64,000 nt of DNA from Acidimicrobiia bacterium (lineage in GTDB: Bacteria > Actinomycetota > Acidimicrobiia > IMCC26256 > PALSA-610). Below, piece by piece: positions 49,870 through 58,608 of the stretch. Location: the NCBI GenBank assembly GCA_026002935.1, contig BPGH01000001.1, positions 1,103,965 through 1,167,964 on the forward strand. The letters are read 5' to 3'. The notes beneath the pieces were generated by a model. The model saw only the letters and a program-made list of their open reading frames with translations, had not been told where the DNA came from and did no database searches. The position numbers and the translations under genes were made by a program. Every line of letters begins with the position of its first letter. The stretch's first letter is position 1.

Positions 49870-51234
49870 ATGCCGGCCGGACGCGAGCGCTTCACCCAGG
49901 TGCGCACCCTGCGGAGCGCGACCGGCTTCCTCGCCCACTGCGCACGCGTCGGCGCCCGCCTGCCGTTCGCGGCTCGGGTCGACCCGGGCGGCGCCCTCGC
50001 GCGGCCGGTCGAGGTCGCGGGCCGCACGCTCGCCAACCGCCTCGCGGTCCTCCCGATGGAAGGGTGGGACGCGACCCCCGGCGGCGCCCCGACCGAGCTC
50101 GTCCGGCGACGCTGGCGGCGCTTCGGGGCGGGCGGCGCCGCGCTCGTCTGGGGCGGCGAGGCGGTCGCGGTGGTGCCGGAGGGGCGCGCGAACCCCCGCC
50201 AGCTCCTCGTGGGCGCGCACCTCGCCTCGCTGCGCGCCGAGCTCGGTGACGCGCCCGGCCGGCTCGTCGGGCTGCAACTGACCCACTCGGGCCGCTGGGC
50301 ACGGCCCGACGGCCGGCCGCGGCCGCAGGTGGCGGCGCGCAACCCGCTGCTCGACGCCCGGGTCGGCGGTGACGTCGAGGTGCTCACCGACGCCCAGCTC
50401 GACGATCTCGTCGGGCGGTTCGTCGCCGCGGCGGTCGCGGCGCGCGAGGCCGGGTTCGACTTCGTGGACGTGAAGCACTGCCACGGCTACCTCGCGCACG
50501 AGCTGCTGTCGGCGCGGGACCGGCCCGGCCGCTACGGCGGCGACCTCGCCGGGCGGACGCGGTTCCTCGCCGAGGTGGTCGGCGGGATCCGGCGCGACGC
50601 CCCCGGCCTGCTCGTCGGCGTCCGGCTCAGCGCGTTCGACCTCGCCCCGCACCGTGACGGCCGCCCCGAGACGGCCGACTACCCGTACGCGTTCGGCGGC
50701 GACGGCACCGGCACGGGCGTCGACCTGCGCGAGCCGCACGCGTTCGTCGAGCGGTGCGCGGCGCTCGGCGTGCGCCTCCTGTGCGTGTCGGCCGGCAGCC
50801 CCTACTACTGCCCGCACGTGCAGCGCCCCGCGTACTTCCCGCCGTCGGACGGCTACGACGCCCCTCACGACCCGCTCGTCGACGTCGCCCGGCTGCTGGA
50901 GGTGACCCGCGAGCTGAAGGTGCACCACCCGGGCACCGTGTTCGTCGGCTCGGGATTCTCGTACCTGCAGGAGTGGTTGCCGAACGTCGCGCAGGGCGCC
51001 GTCGAGCAGGGGTGGGTCGACTGCGTCGGGATCGGCCGCATGGCGCTGCCGTACCCCGACCTGCCCGCGGACGTGCTGGCGGGCCGGCCGCTCGACCGGC
51101 GGCGCCTGTGCCGGACCTTCAGCGACTGCACCACCGCGCCCCGCAACGGGCTCGTGTCCGGCTGCTACCCGCTCGACGACTTCTACCGGCGCCGGCCCGA
51201 GCGGGCGCGGCTCGCGGCGGCGAAGCGCCCGTGA
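49870..51234 (+). CDS. NADH:flavin oxidoreductase (old yellow enzyme family)
   Basis: 454 residues. GLQLTHSGRWARPDG, AGFDFVDVKHCHGYLAHELL (the H-x2-HGYL active-site block), LLSARDRPGRYGGDLAGR (FMN loop typical GG-R) and DCVGIGRMALPYPDLPAD (FMN phosphate GxGR) place it in the OYE/NADH:flavin oxidoreductase class. An N-terminal ~55-residue extension (FTQVRTLRSATGFLAHC) is unusual. It uses FMN to reduce an activated C=C. TAGCGT 9 nt before the ATG is a possible -10. Followed immediately by the DHDPS-like gene (GTG overlapping the stop by 4 nt). Confidence 0.85.
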   Translation: MPAGRERFTQVRTLRSATGFLAHCARVGARLPFAARVDPGGALARPVEVAGRTLANRLAVLPMEGWDATPGGAPTELVRRRWRRFGAGGAALVWGGEAVAVVPEGRANPRQLLVGAHLASLRAELGDAPGRLVGLQLTHSGRWARPDGRPRPQVAARNPLLDARVGGDVEVLTDAQLDDLVGRFVAAAVAAREAGFDFVDVKHCHGYLAHELLSARDRPGRYGGDLAGRTRFLAEVVGGIRRDAPGLLVGVRLSAFDLAPHRDGRPETADYPYAFGGDGTGTGVDLREPHAFVERCAALGVRLLCVSAGSPYYCPHVQRPAYFPPSDGYDAPHDPLVDVARLLEVTRELKVHHPGTVFVGSGFSYLQEWLPNVAQGAVEQGWVDCVGIGRMALPYPDLPADVLAGRPLDRRRLCRTFSDCTTAPRNGLVSGCYPLDDFYRRRPERARLAAAKRP

Positions 51235-52175
51235 CGCGCCGCCGGATCACCGGGATGGCGGCGGTGCTCCTGCCGTTCGCCGCCGACGGGACGATCGACT
51301 GGGACGGGTTCGCCGCCCACGTCGCGCGCACGCACGAGGCGGGGCTCGTCCCCGCGGTGAACATGGACACCGGGTTCGGGCCGGTCCTCGCGCCGGCCGA
51401 CCGTACACGCGCGCTCCGGATCGCGGCGCAGGCCGGGGGTCGGTTCGTCGCGGGCGCGCACGCCGACGACCGGCCCGGTGCACCGTTCGGCGCGGACGCG
51501 CACCTCCGGGCGATGGAGGAGATCGCTCGCCACGGGGGGACGCCGGTCGTGTTCCCGTCGTGGGGGCTGCGCTCGCTGGCCGAGGGCGACCTGCCGGGCG
51601 CGTTCGCGTCGCTCGCCCGCGGGTGCGACCGCTTCTACGCCTTCGAGCTGTCCGAGGCGTTCCTCCCGCAGGGCCGGGTCTTCACGCCCGCGACGTTCGA
51701 GGCGCTGCTGGGCATCCCCGAGTGCGTCGGCGTGAAGCACTCGTCGCTGCTGCGCGGCCCGGAGCTGGAGCGACTCGCCCTGCGCGACCGGCTGCGGCCC
51801 GGGTTCTCGGTGCTCACCGGCAACGACCGCGCGATCGACATGGTGGTGCACGGCAGCGACTACCTGCTCGGCCTCGCGACGCTCGCACCCGACTGGTTCG
51901 CGGCGCGTGACGCCGCATGGCACCACGGCGACGACGTGGCGTTCGCGCAGCGCAACGACCTGCTGCAGTACCTGGGGCAGTTCGCGTTCCGCGACCCGGT
52001 GCCCGCCTACCGGCACTCGGCCGCGCAGTTCCTATCGATGCGGGGCTGGATCGCCTGCGACGCGACGCACCCGTCGTCTCCCCGCCGCCCCGCGACCGAC
52101 CTGGAGGTGCTGGCCGAGATCCTCCGCCGGGGTGCGGCGCTGTTCGGGGGCGGGCTCAGCCGATCGGCGTGTTGA
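51231..52175 (+). CDS. Dihydrodipicolinate synthase-family aldolase
   Basis: 314 residues, TIM-barrel class I aldolase family. Schiff-base Lys169 in CVGVKHSSLLRG. The GTTGE-type pyruvate-binding motif of DHDPS is replaced (NMDTGFGPVLAPADRTRALR), so the donor is probably not pyruvate in the standard pose or the enzyme is a related dehydratase or hydratase. Coupled to the old-yellow-enzyme gene by overlap (GTGA). Its last 20 nt overlap the convergent amidohydrolase gene. A sugar-acid or pseudo-sugar substrate is an inference from the Gfo/Idh gene nearby. Confidence 0.82.
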   Translation: MTRRRITGMAAVLLPFAADGTIDWDGFAAHVARTHEAGLVPAVNMDTGFGPVLAPADRTRALRIAAQAGGRFVAGAHADDRPGAPFGADAHLRAMEEIARHGGTPVVFPSWGLRSLAEGDLPGAFASLARGCDRFYAFELSEAFLPQGRVFTPATFEALLGIPECVGVKHSSLLRGPELERLALRDRLRPGFSVLTGNDRAIDMVVHGSDYLLGLATLAPDWFAARDAAWHHGDDVAFAQRNDLLQYLGQFAFRDPVPAYRHSAAQFLSMRGWIACDATHPSSPRRPATDLEVLAEILRRGAALFGGGLSRSAC

Positions 52176-53340
52176 GCTCGCGGACGTTGTCGCGCAGGAT
52201 CCTGCGGCGCGTCTCGTCGTCGAACGCCTTCAGCTCCGCCACGTAGTCGAGCGGCCGCGGCATCCCCTCGATGTGCGGCCAGTCCGAGCCGAAGATCACG
52301 CGCTCCGCGCCCATCAGCTCGACCACCTCGTGGACGTCGTCCTCCCAGAACGGGTTGATCCAGACGTTGCGGCGGAACGTCTCGACCGGGTCCTCGGCGA
52401 AGTAGCCGGGCATCTTGTAGGCGGTCGAGCGGAGCTTCTTGAACAGGTCGCGCAGGAAGTCGGACCCGTTCTCGACCGACGCGACGCGCACGTTCGGGAA
52501 GCGTTCGAACAGCTTGTCGAACACGAGGGTGATGAGGAAGTCGAACGCGGCGCGCTCGATGTGGAACGCCTTGATCGTCGGGGCCCAGCGGCCGCCCGCC
52601 GCGAATTGCGCCGAGAACCCGTCGGGGGCATAGCCGTTCGACGAGTAGCCGCTGTCGCCGGCGTGGGCGACGACCGTGATGCCCGCCTCGTTCACGCGCG
52701 CCCAGAACGGGTCGAAGACCGGGTCGCTGACGGCGCGCCGGCCCTCGCGCGTGAGCGGGGCGGCCGGCAGCATCACCACGCAGCGGGCGCCGCGGTCGAG
52801 CGCCCACTCGAGCTCGCGCACCGCCCATTCGGGGTCGGCGAGCGTGAGGTAGGGCGCGGCGAAGATGCGGTCGCGGTACGCGAAGCCCCAGTCCTCCTCG
52901 AGCCAGCGGTTGAACCCACCGAACAGGGTCGTGACGGCCTCGATGTCGTCGCGGAGCGGCTCCTCGTACAGCATCCCGAGCGTCGGGAACATCCACACGG
53001 CCTCGAGGCCGAACTCGTCGAGCCGCGCGACGCGCGCGTCGCGGTCGCGGTACTCGGCCGGGATGGGCTCCCGCTCCTGGAGGAACTCCCACGGCTGGCG
53101 CCCCTGCGGGTTGCCCCGGAAGTAGTCGTGCATCGCACCGGCCTTCGCGACCGGGTCGAACGTCGGGTTCGTCACGGCGCGGCTCAGCCGCCCGCCGACG
53201 AGGTGGTACCGGCGGCCGCCGATCTCGCACCACTGCACGCACCGGGGTTGCATCGCGGGCGGGACGTGGCGGGTGAACGCGTCGATCGCCTCGTAGTAGT
53301 GGTTGTCCGCGTCGAAGGCGAGGTAGTCGAGCTCGGTCAC
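52156..53340 (-). CDS. Amidohydrolase family protein (PF04909)
   Basis: 394 residues. The start VTELDYLAFDADNHYYEAID contains the early metal residue pair (DxDNH rather than HxH), VVAHAGDSGY the metal-binding His, ERVIFGSDWPHIEGMPRP the late Asp. This is a predicted metal-dependent hydrolase or decarboxylase like those encoded with phenolic-acid degradation genes. GTG 53340 is 6 nt after TAGCCT. Convergent and overlapping with the aldolase at its 3' end. Divergent from the HalD-like operon. Confidence 0.88.
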   Translation of the reverse strand: MTELDYLAFDADNHYYEAIDAFTRHVPPAMQPRCVQWCEIGGRRYHLVGGRLSRAVTNPTFDPVAKAGAMHDYFRGNPQGRQPWEFLQEREPIPAEYRDRDARVARLDEFGLEAVWMFPTLGMLYEEPLRDDIEAVTTLFGGFNRWLEEDWGFAYRDRIFAAPYLTLADPEWAVRELEWALDRGARCVVMLPAAPLTREGRRAVSDPVFDPFWARVNEAGITVVAHAGDSGYSSNGYAPDGFSAQFAAGGRWAPTIKAFHIERAAFDFLITLVFDKLFERFPNVRVASVENGSDFLRDLFKKLRSTAYKMPGYFAEDPVETFRRNVWINPFWEDDVHEVVELMGAERVIFGSDWPHIEGMPRPLDYVAELKAFDDETRRRILRDNVRELNTPIG

Positions 53341-53346
53341 GGCCCC

Positions 53347-53352
53347 AGGCTA
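53347..53352 (-). promoter_or_regulatory. -10 element, amidohydrolase gene
   Basis: TAGCCT ends 6 nt before GTG 53340. Confidence 0.45.
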
Positions 53353-53400
53353 CCGGCGGTCCGGCCGGGCGCGTCCGTGCCCCGCCCGGGTGGCCCGCCG

Positions 53401-53406
53401 TACGAT
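53401..53406 (+). promoter_or_regulatory. -10 element, HalD-like operon
   Basis: TACGAT ends 6 nt before the GTG at 53413. Confidence 0.45.
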
Positions 53407-53412
53407 GCCCCT

Positions 53413-54171
53413 GTGACGGTCCGGGACCTCGTCGAGCTCGACTGGTCGTCGGTCGGGGAGCGGGCCGCCGAGTTCGCGCGCACCGGGGCGTGCGGGATCC
53501 CCGGGTTCGTGCGCCCCGACGCGCTCGCGCCGCTGGTGGAGGACGCGCGCCGCCTCGCGCCGCTCGCGCACCGCAGCGCCGGGCTCGGCACCGTCTACCT
53601 CGACCTCCCCGACCCCGCGGCACCGCCCGGCCACCCGCGCGCCTGGCTCGGCCGCTACTCGTTGGGTGCCGTCGCCTACGACCTGTTCCCCGCCGGCTCG
53701 CCGATCCGGCGGCTGTACGAGTCGGACGAGCTGGCGGCGTACGTCGCCGCGATCCTCGGCCACCGCGCGCTGCACCGGTACGCCGACCCCCTCGGTGCCC
53801 TCAACCTGGCGGTGATGGCCGACGGCGACGAGTTGCAGTGGCACTTCGACCAGACGGACTTCGTCGTGTCGCTCGCCCTGCAGGACGCCGACGGCGGCGG
53901 CGACCTCGAGGTCGTGCCCCACGTCCGCACCGGCGACGACGAGCGGTACGCCGACGTCGCGGCGGTGCTCGCCGGCGCGCGGGGGCGGGTCGTCACCCTG
54001 CCGATGCGGCCCGGGACGCTGCTCGTGTTCGCGGGCCGGCACTCCCTGCACCGGGTGAGCCCCGTGCGGGGCGCGACCGCCCGCATCGTCGCGCTGCTCG
54101 GCTACGACACGCGGCCCGGCACGGTGTCGAGCGACCTGCTGAAGGCCGTCCGGTACGGACGCGTGGCATGA
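53413..54171 (+). CDS. HalD/BesD-family Fe(II)/2OG oxygenase (hydroxylase type)
   Basis: 252 residues. The jelly-roll core resembles HalD/BesD halogenases: GDELQWHFDQTDFVVSLALQ, ADGGGDLEVVPHVR and GTLLVFAGRHSLHRVSPV. Iron ligands are H144 and D146 (WHFDQ) and H213. Halogenases have Gly in place of the Asp, so this one should hydroxylate, not chlorinate. Substrate probably a free amino acid or similar small acid, by family. GTG 53413 is fixed by the -10 box. It begins a run of same-strand genes ending with the molybdoenzyme at 58580. Confidence 0.85.
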   Translation: MTVRDLVELDWSSVGERAAEFARTGACGIPGFVRPDALAPLVEDARRLAPLAHRSAGLGTVYLDLPDPAAPPGHPRAWLGRYSLGAVAYDLFPAGSPIRRLYESDELAAYVAAILGHRALHRYADPLGALNLAVMADGDELQWHFDQTDFVVSLALQDADGGGDLEVVPHVRTGDDERYADVAAVLAGARGRVVTLPMRPGTLLVFAGRHSLHRVSPVRGATARIVALLGYDTRPGTVSSDLLKAVRYGRVA

Positions 54172-54887
54172 CGCCGGAACAGGCTGCTCACGAGTTGGCC
54201 CCCTTCCTCGTCGGGGTCGCCGGGCGGTTCATGGCGGACCCCGCGACGTTCGCGCGGGGCGCAGAGCTCGGCTTCGAGGGGTTCGACTTCTACGTCGCCG
54301 GGCGGGCGGGCGTGCTGGGCGACGTGCCCGGCGAGGTCGCCGCGGCCGCGCTCGTGTTCTTCGCGCCCGGCGTCGTGGTGCCCGCGTGGGAGCACGCGGC
54401 GCAAGTGATGCCGGTGCGCCGGGCCGCGCAGGAGTTCGCCCGTTGCGGCCACGTGCACGCGCGCGAGCAGTTCTCGGACGCGACCGACTACGCGCGCCTC
54501 GCCGACCTCCTCGGCCGGGCGGTGGCGGCCGCGGACGCCGCGGGGGCGCCGATCTTCGCCGGGCTGCGCGCGCTCGACGAGCCCGGCGACCCGAAGGCGC
54601 TCGCGCTGCACCGGGCGAACGCCCTGCGGGAGCTGCGCGGCGCGCTCCACGCCGCCGCGATCCTGACCGTCGGGCTCACGCCCCACGAGGCGGTCGCGGT
54701 GCGCTCGCCCGGGGTGGCCGCGCTGTTCGGGTGGCCCGACCCGCTGCCCGACGCCGGCCCGCTGCGCGACCGCTGGGCGCTCGCGGAGGCCCGCACCGAC
54801 CGCATGGCGGGCCGGGCGCTGGCCGTCCTCTCGCCGGACGAGCGGCGCGAGCTCGTCGACTTGACCGCACCGCTGCTCGCGGGCTGA
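54168..54887 (+). CDS. SCO6745-family protein
   Basis: 239 residues. The layout, LGFEGFDFYVAGRAGVLGDV then VVPAWEHAAQVMP and the later DPLPDAGPLRDRWALAEARTDRM, resembles the SCO6745 family (uncharacterised, helical, sometimes called helix-turn-helix proteins). No catalytic motif is seen. ATG 54168 overlaps the previous stop (ATGA), so it is coupled to the HalD-like oxygenase. Function unknown. Confidence 0.72.
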   Translation: MTPEQAAHELAPFLVGVAGRFMADPATFARGAELGFEGFDFYVAGRAGVLGDVPGEVAAAALVFFAPGVVVPAWEHAAQVMPVRRAAQEFARCGHVHAREQFSDATDYARLADLLGRAVAAADAAGAPIFAGLRALDEPGDPKALALHRANALRELRGALHAAAILTVGLTPHEAVAVRSPGVAALFGWPDPLPDAGPLRDRWALAEARTDRMAGRALAVLSPDERRELVDLTAPLLAG

Positions 54888-54928
54888 TCTGCGGCCGTGC
54901 CGTACCCGACCGGCGAGCCGAGGCCCGT

Positions 54929-55288
54929 GTGAGCTGGCTGCCCGGCCGCGCCGAGCTCGCGCCCGAGCCGCTCGCCCGGTACCGCGAGCTGTACGACGGC
55001 CTGTGGCGCACCGGCGTCGACCCCGGGGTCCTGTCGTGGTGCGAGCGGAGGGTGCACGCGCTCGTGCGCTGCGAACCCGACCCGACGGCCGGCGCGCCGC
55101 TCACGGGCGCGCAGCGCGCGTGCCTCGCGTTCGCCGAGCAGTACGTGCTCGACCCGCACGGGCTGCGCGACGCGGACTTCGCGGCGCTGCGCGAGCACCT
55201 CGACGACGCAGGGATCGCGGCGCTGGTGCTCGCGGTCGCGATGTTCGACGCCCGGGCCCGGTTCGAGGTCGCCCTGGAGGTGGACTGA
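54929..55288 (+). CDS. Carboxymuconolactone decarboxylase-like protein, Cys-poor
   Basis: 119 residues, all-helical CMD/AhpD-like. AGAPLTGAQRACLAFAEQYV and DFAALREHLDDAGIAALVLA match the core; the redox CxxC of AhpD is absent (only single cysteines). It overlaps the next gene by one base (stop TGATG), whose product has the CxxC, so the two may be unequal partners of one assembly. GTG 54929 chosen as first suitable start after the previous stop. Confidence 0.7.
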   Translation: MSWLPGRAELAPEPLARYRELYDGLWRTGVDPGVLSWCERRVHALVRCEPDPTAGAPLTGAQRACLAFAEQYVLDPHGLRDADFAALREHLDDAGIAALVLAVAMFDARARFEVALEVD

Positions 55289-55770
55289 TGCGGTGCGCGC
55301 CCCCGCCCGGCGGCGCGATGCCGTTCGATCACCACCCGGAGGTGTGGGCGGCGTTCAACCGCTACTACGGCACCCTGTGGTCGCGCGGTGTCGTCGACCA
55401 GGCCACCAAGGAGGTCGGCCGGCTCCGCAACGCGCGCGTCACCGGGTGCGGGATCTGCAAGAACCTGCGCTTCGAGGGCGCGCGCGAGGCCGGGCTCGGC
55501 GAGGACCGGGTCGCCCTGATCGACGACGGCTACGAGCGGACCGAACTCCCGGAGCGCTGGAAGCTCGTGATCCGCCTCGCCGACGCGCTGATCGCGGACG
55601 CGCGCGTCGGCGAGGCACTGCGGGAGGACCTGCTCGGCGAGTTCACCCCCGAGGAGATCGTCGAGCTCGTCGCGACGATCACGACCGCCATCGCCTTCTC
55701 CAAGGCCGCGGTCGCGTTCGGCGCGCCGCCCGAGATGCCCCTCACGGTCGTCCCGACCCCGACCGTCTGA
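55288..55770 (+). CDS. Carboxymuconolactone decarboxylase-family protein with CxxC
   Basis: 160 residues. ARVTGCGICKNLRFEGA contains the CGIC redox pair; KLVIRLADALIADARVGEAL and TPEEIVELVATITTAIAFSK are the CMD helices. AhpD-like proteins use the pair in peroxide/disulfide chemistry or act as decarboxylases. ATG 55288 overlaps the previous stop; an internal ATG at 55318 is the alternative. Between the Cys-poor paralogue and a cupin dioxygenase gene, so it belongs to the same probable pathway. Confidence 0.85.
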   Translation: MRCAPPPGGAMPFDHHPEVWAAFNRYYGTLWSRGVVDQATKEVGRLRNARVTGCGICKNLRFEGAREAGLGEDRVALIDDGYERTELPERWKLVIRLADALIADARVGEALREDLLGEFTPEEIVELVATITTAIAFSKAAVAFGAPPEMPLTVVPTPTV

Positions 55771-55827
55771 CCCGTCCGTCGCCGGCGGCCGCCCGGGGCG
55801 GCGGGGCCACGATGCCGCGAACGGGGG

Positions 55828-55833
55828 TAGCCT
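55828..55833 (+). promoter_or_regulatory. -10 element, cupin dioxygenase gene
   Basis: TAGCCT ends 7 nt before ATG 55841. Confidence 0.45.
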
Positions 55834-55840
55834 CGGCGTC

Positions 55841-56305
55841 ATGACGGTGACCGAGATCCCGACGGCCATCCACCGCGGCGACGACGAGCTCCCCTGGGTC
55901 GACATCGGTGACGGCTCGCTCCTCAAGGTGCTCCAGATCAAGGAGCGCGAGGGCCTGTGGGTGATCCGCAACCGGTTCGCGCCGGGGTACCAGGTGCAGA
56001 CCCACAAGCACACCGGGCCGGTCTACGCGTTCACCACGAGCGGCGCGTGGCGCTACCGCGAGTCGGAGTTCGTCAACCGGGCCGGCTCGTTCCTGTACGA
56101 GCCGGCCGGGTCGGTCCACACGCTCGTCGTGCCCCCCGACAACACCGAACCGACCGACGTGTTCTTCGCGATCTGGGGCGCGAACCTCAACCTCGACGCG
56201 GACGGCAACGTCGAGAGCGTCTACGACGCCGGCTTCATCCTCCAGTCGTACTACCTGCTGTGCGAGGCGCAGGGGCTCCCGAAGCCCGACGTGATCGTCG
56301 AGTGA
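55841..56305 (+). CDS. Cupin, 2,4'-dihydroxyacetophenone dioxygenase-type
   Basis: 154 residues, one cupin barrel. GYQVQTHKHTGPVYAFTTSG has the metal-binding H-x-H, GSFLYEPAGSVHTLVVPPDN the third His, matching the DAD (2,4'-dihydroxyacetophenone dioxygenase) family, which cleaves a C-C bond in an aryl ketone side chain. The start is ATG 55841 behind its own -10, 71 nt after the CMD gene. The molybdoenzyme gene follows after 7 nt. Confidence 0.88.
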   Translation: MTVTEIPTAIHRGDDELPWVDIGDGSLLKVLQIKEREGLWVIRNRFAPGYQVQTHKHTGPVYAFTTSGAWRYRESEFVNRAGSFLYEPAGSVHTLVVPPDNTEPTDVFFAIWGANLNLDADGNVESVYDAGFILQSYYLLCEAQGLPKPDVIVE

Positions 56306-56312
56306 CCCGCAC

Positions 56313-58580
56313 GTGAGCATCCTCGGGACGAGGGTCCTGCGGGCCGAGGACGCGCGCCTGCTGACCACCGGCGGCACCTTCATCGACGGGCTCGCGCTCC
56401 CGGACGCGCTGCACGTCGCCTTCGTCCGCTCGCCCGTCGCGCACGCGCGCATCGAGTCGGTCGACACCACCGCGGCCCGGTCGCGGCCGGGTGTGGTCGC
56501 GGTACTCACCGCCGGCGACGTGGACCTGCCCCCCGAGCCGCGTTCCCACCGCCGGGTACCCGACGCGATGGAGCGGCCGCGCATCGCACGCGACGTGGTG
56601 CGGTTCGTCGGCGAGGTCGTCGCGGTCGTCGTCGCCGGTTCCCGGGCGCAGGCGGCCGACGCCGCCGAGGCCGTCGTCGTGGAGTACGACCCGCTGCCCG
56701 CCGTCGTCGACCCCGAGGCGGCGCGGCGCGACGAGGTGCTCCTCTTCCCCGACGCCGGCACCAACGTCGCCTTCTCGATGCCGTCGCGTGCCGGGGACGA
56801 CTTCTTCGCCGGCTGCGAGGTCGTCGTCGAGCAGCGGATCGTCAACCAGCGCGTCGCGCCCTGTCCCCTCGAGGTGCGGGCCGCGGCCGCCCGGTGGGAC
56901 GGGCGCCGGCTCACCCAGTGGGCCTGCACCCAGAACCCGCACGGCACCCGCGCCGGCCTCGCCGCCGCGCTCGGCCTCGACACCGGCGCCGTGCGCGTCG
57001 TCACGCCCGACGTGGGCGGCGGCTTCGGCGCGAAGCACGGGACCTACCCCGAGGAGGTGATCGTCGCGTGGCTCGCCCGGCGGCTCGCCCGGCCGGTGCG
57101 CTGGGTCGAGACGCGCGGCGAGAGCATGTGCGCGCTCGGGCACGGGCGCGCCCAGGTGCAGGTCGCGAGGCTGGGCGGCACGCGCGACGGCCGGCTGCTC
57201 GCGTACCGGTTGGAGGTGCTGCAGGACGTCGGCGCCTACCCGTCGGGGGCGACGCTGCTCCCCTACATGACCCGCATGATGGCGAGCGGCGTCTACGACA
57301 TCCCGGCCGTCGACGTCGACGTGGTCGACGTCGTGACGAACACGACGCCGGTCGAGGCCTACCGTGGCGCGGGGAGGCCCGAGGCGACCGCGGCCCTGGA
57401 GCGGGTGGTCGACCGCTTCGCCGCCGAGATCGGTCTCGACCCCGCCGAGGTCCGGCGGCGCAACCTCGTCGCGCCGGACCGGTTCCCGTTCACGACCCCG
57501 ACGAAGGCCACCTACGACAGCGGCGCGTACGAGGCCGCCCTCGACCGCGTGCTCGAGGCCGCCGGCTACCCGCGCCTGCGCGCCGAGCAGGCGGCACGCC
57601 GCGACCGCGGCGACACGCGCCAGCTCGGCATCGGCCTGTCGATGTACGTCGAGATCACGAACCCGGGCGGCGAGCCGGAGTACGGCAGCGTCGAGGTGCG
57701 CGCCGACGGCACCGCGGTCGCGCGCACCGGCACGTCGGCGCACGGCCAGGGCCACGACACCGCGTTCGCGATGATCGTGTCGGCCGCGACCGGGATCCCG
57801 TTCGAGGCGATCGAGGTCCGTCACGGCGACACCGACGACGTGCCCCGCGGTCACGGCACCGGCGGCTCCCGGTCGCTGCAGGCCGGTGGGAGCGCGATCT
57901 CGGGTGCGGTCGACCTGCTGATCGAGCGGGCCCGCGAGCGGGCGGCCGAGCTGCTCGAGGCGAACCCGGGCGACGTCGTGATCGACCCCGGGCGTGGCGT
58001 GTTCCACGTCGCGGGCACCCCGGCGCTCGCGCGCTCGTGGGCAGAGCTCGCGCGGCCGGGGCCGCTGGCGGCCGAGTACGACTTCGAGCCCCCCGGTGCG
58101 ACGTTCCCCTTCGGCGCCCACCTGGCCGTCGTCGAGGTCGACACCGAGACCGGCCGCGTCGAGCTGGTGCGGCACGTCGCCTGCGACGACGCGGGCACCG
58201 TCCTGAACCCGCTGCTGTTCGACGGGCAGGTGCACGGCGGCATCGCGCAGGGCGCCGCGCAGGCACTGTTCGAGGAGTTCGTGTACGACGCCGACGGCAA
58301 CCCCCGCACCGCCAACCTCGCCGACTACGCGTTCCCGTCGGCGGCGGAGCTGCCGAGCTTCGAGCGGGTGCCGATGGAGACGCCCACCCCGCTGAACCCG
58401 CTCGGCGCGAAGGGCGTCGGCGAGGCGGGCACCATCGGCGCCACGCCCGCGGTCCACAACGCGGTGGTCGACGCGCTCGCGCACCTGGGCGTCCGGCACG
58501 TCGACATGCCGTGCACGCCCGAGCACGTGTGGCTCGCCCTGCGGTCGGCGGCGCCGCCGCCCGCCCGGGCGGGGGAATAG
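56313..58580 (+). CDS. Molybdopterin-binding xanthine dehydrogenase-family large subunit (form II CoxL-like)
   Basis: 755 residues. [40 protein letters not shown], the active-site loop [14 protein letters not shown] (~349-362) and [20 protein letters not shown] (~690) show the MoCo large subunit. The loop reads AYRGAGR (form II), not AYRCSFR, so it is not a true CO dehydrogenase; an aldehyde or N-heterocycle hydroxylase is likely. No FAD (medium) or 2Fe-2S (small) subunit genes are adjacent, so its partners are elsewhere. GTG 56313 is 7 nt after the cupin stop. Confidence 0.9.
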   Translation: MSILGTRVLRAEDARLLTTGGTFIDGLALPDALHVAFVRSPVAHARIESVDTTAARSRPGVVAVLTAGDVDLPPEPRSHRRVPDAMERPRIARDVVRFVGEVVAVVVAGSRAQAADAAEAVVVEYDPLPAVVDPEAARRDEVLLFPDAGTNVAFSMPSRAGDDFFAGCEVVVEQRIVNQRVAPCPLEVRAAAARWDGRRLTQWACTQNPHGTRAGLAAALGLDTGAVRVVTPDVGGGFGAKHGTYPEEVIVAWLARRLARPVRWVETRGESMCALGHGRAQVQVARLGGTRDGRLLAYRLEVLQDVGAYPSGATLLPYMTRMMASGVYDIPAVDVDVVDVVTNTTPVEAYRGAGRPEATAALERVVDRFAAEIGLDPAEVRRRNLVAPDRFPFTTPTKATYDSGAYEAALDRVLEAAGYPRLRAEQAARRDRGDTRQLGIGLSMYVEITNPGGEPEYGSVEVRADGTAVARTGTSAHGQGHDTAFAMIVSAATGIPFEAIEVRHGDTDDVPRGHGTGGSRSLQAGGSAISGAVDLLIERARERAAELLEANPGDVVIDPGRGVFHVAGTPALARSWAELARPGPLAAEYDFEPPGATFPFGAHLAVVEVDTETGRVELVRHVACDDAGTVLNPLLFDGQVHGGIAQGAAQALFEEFVYDADGNPRTANLADYAFPSAAELPSFERVPMETPTPLNPLGAKGVGEAGTIGATPAVHNAVVDALAHLGVRHVDMPCTPEHVWLALRSAAPPPARAGE

Positions 58581-58608
58581 GCGCCGGGCGGCACCGGTTG
58601 GCGACCCC

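Noticed and set aside
51907-53412. N-terminal extension of the HalD-like frame
   Set aside because: The extension is antisense to the amidohydrolase; the -10 box and GTG at 53413 give a better start.
53413-54171. Amino-acid halogenase
   Set aside because: The iron-binding motif is HFD; halogenases have Gly or Ala in place of the Asp.
56313-58580. Aerobic CO dehydrogenase
   Set aside because: Active-site loop is AYRGAGR, not AYRCSFR, and no CoxS/CoxM genes are adjacent.
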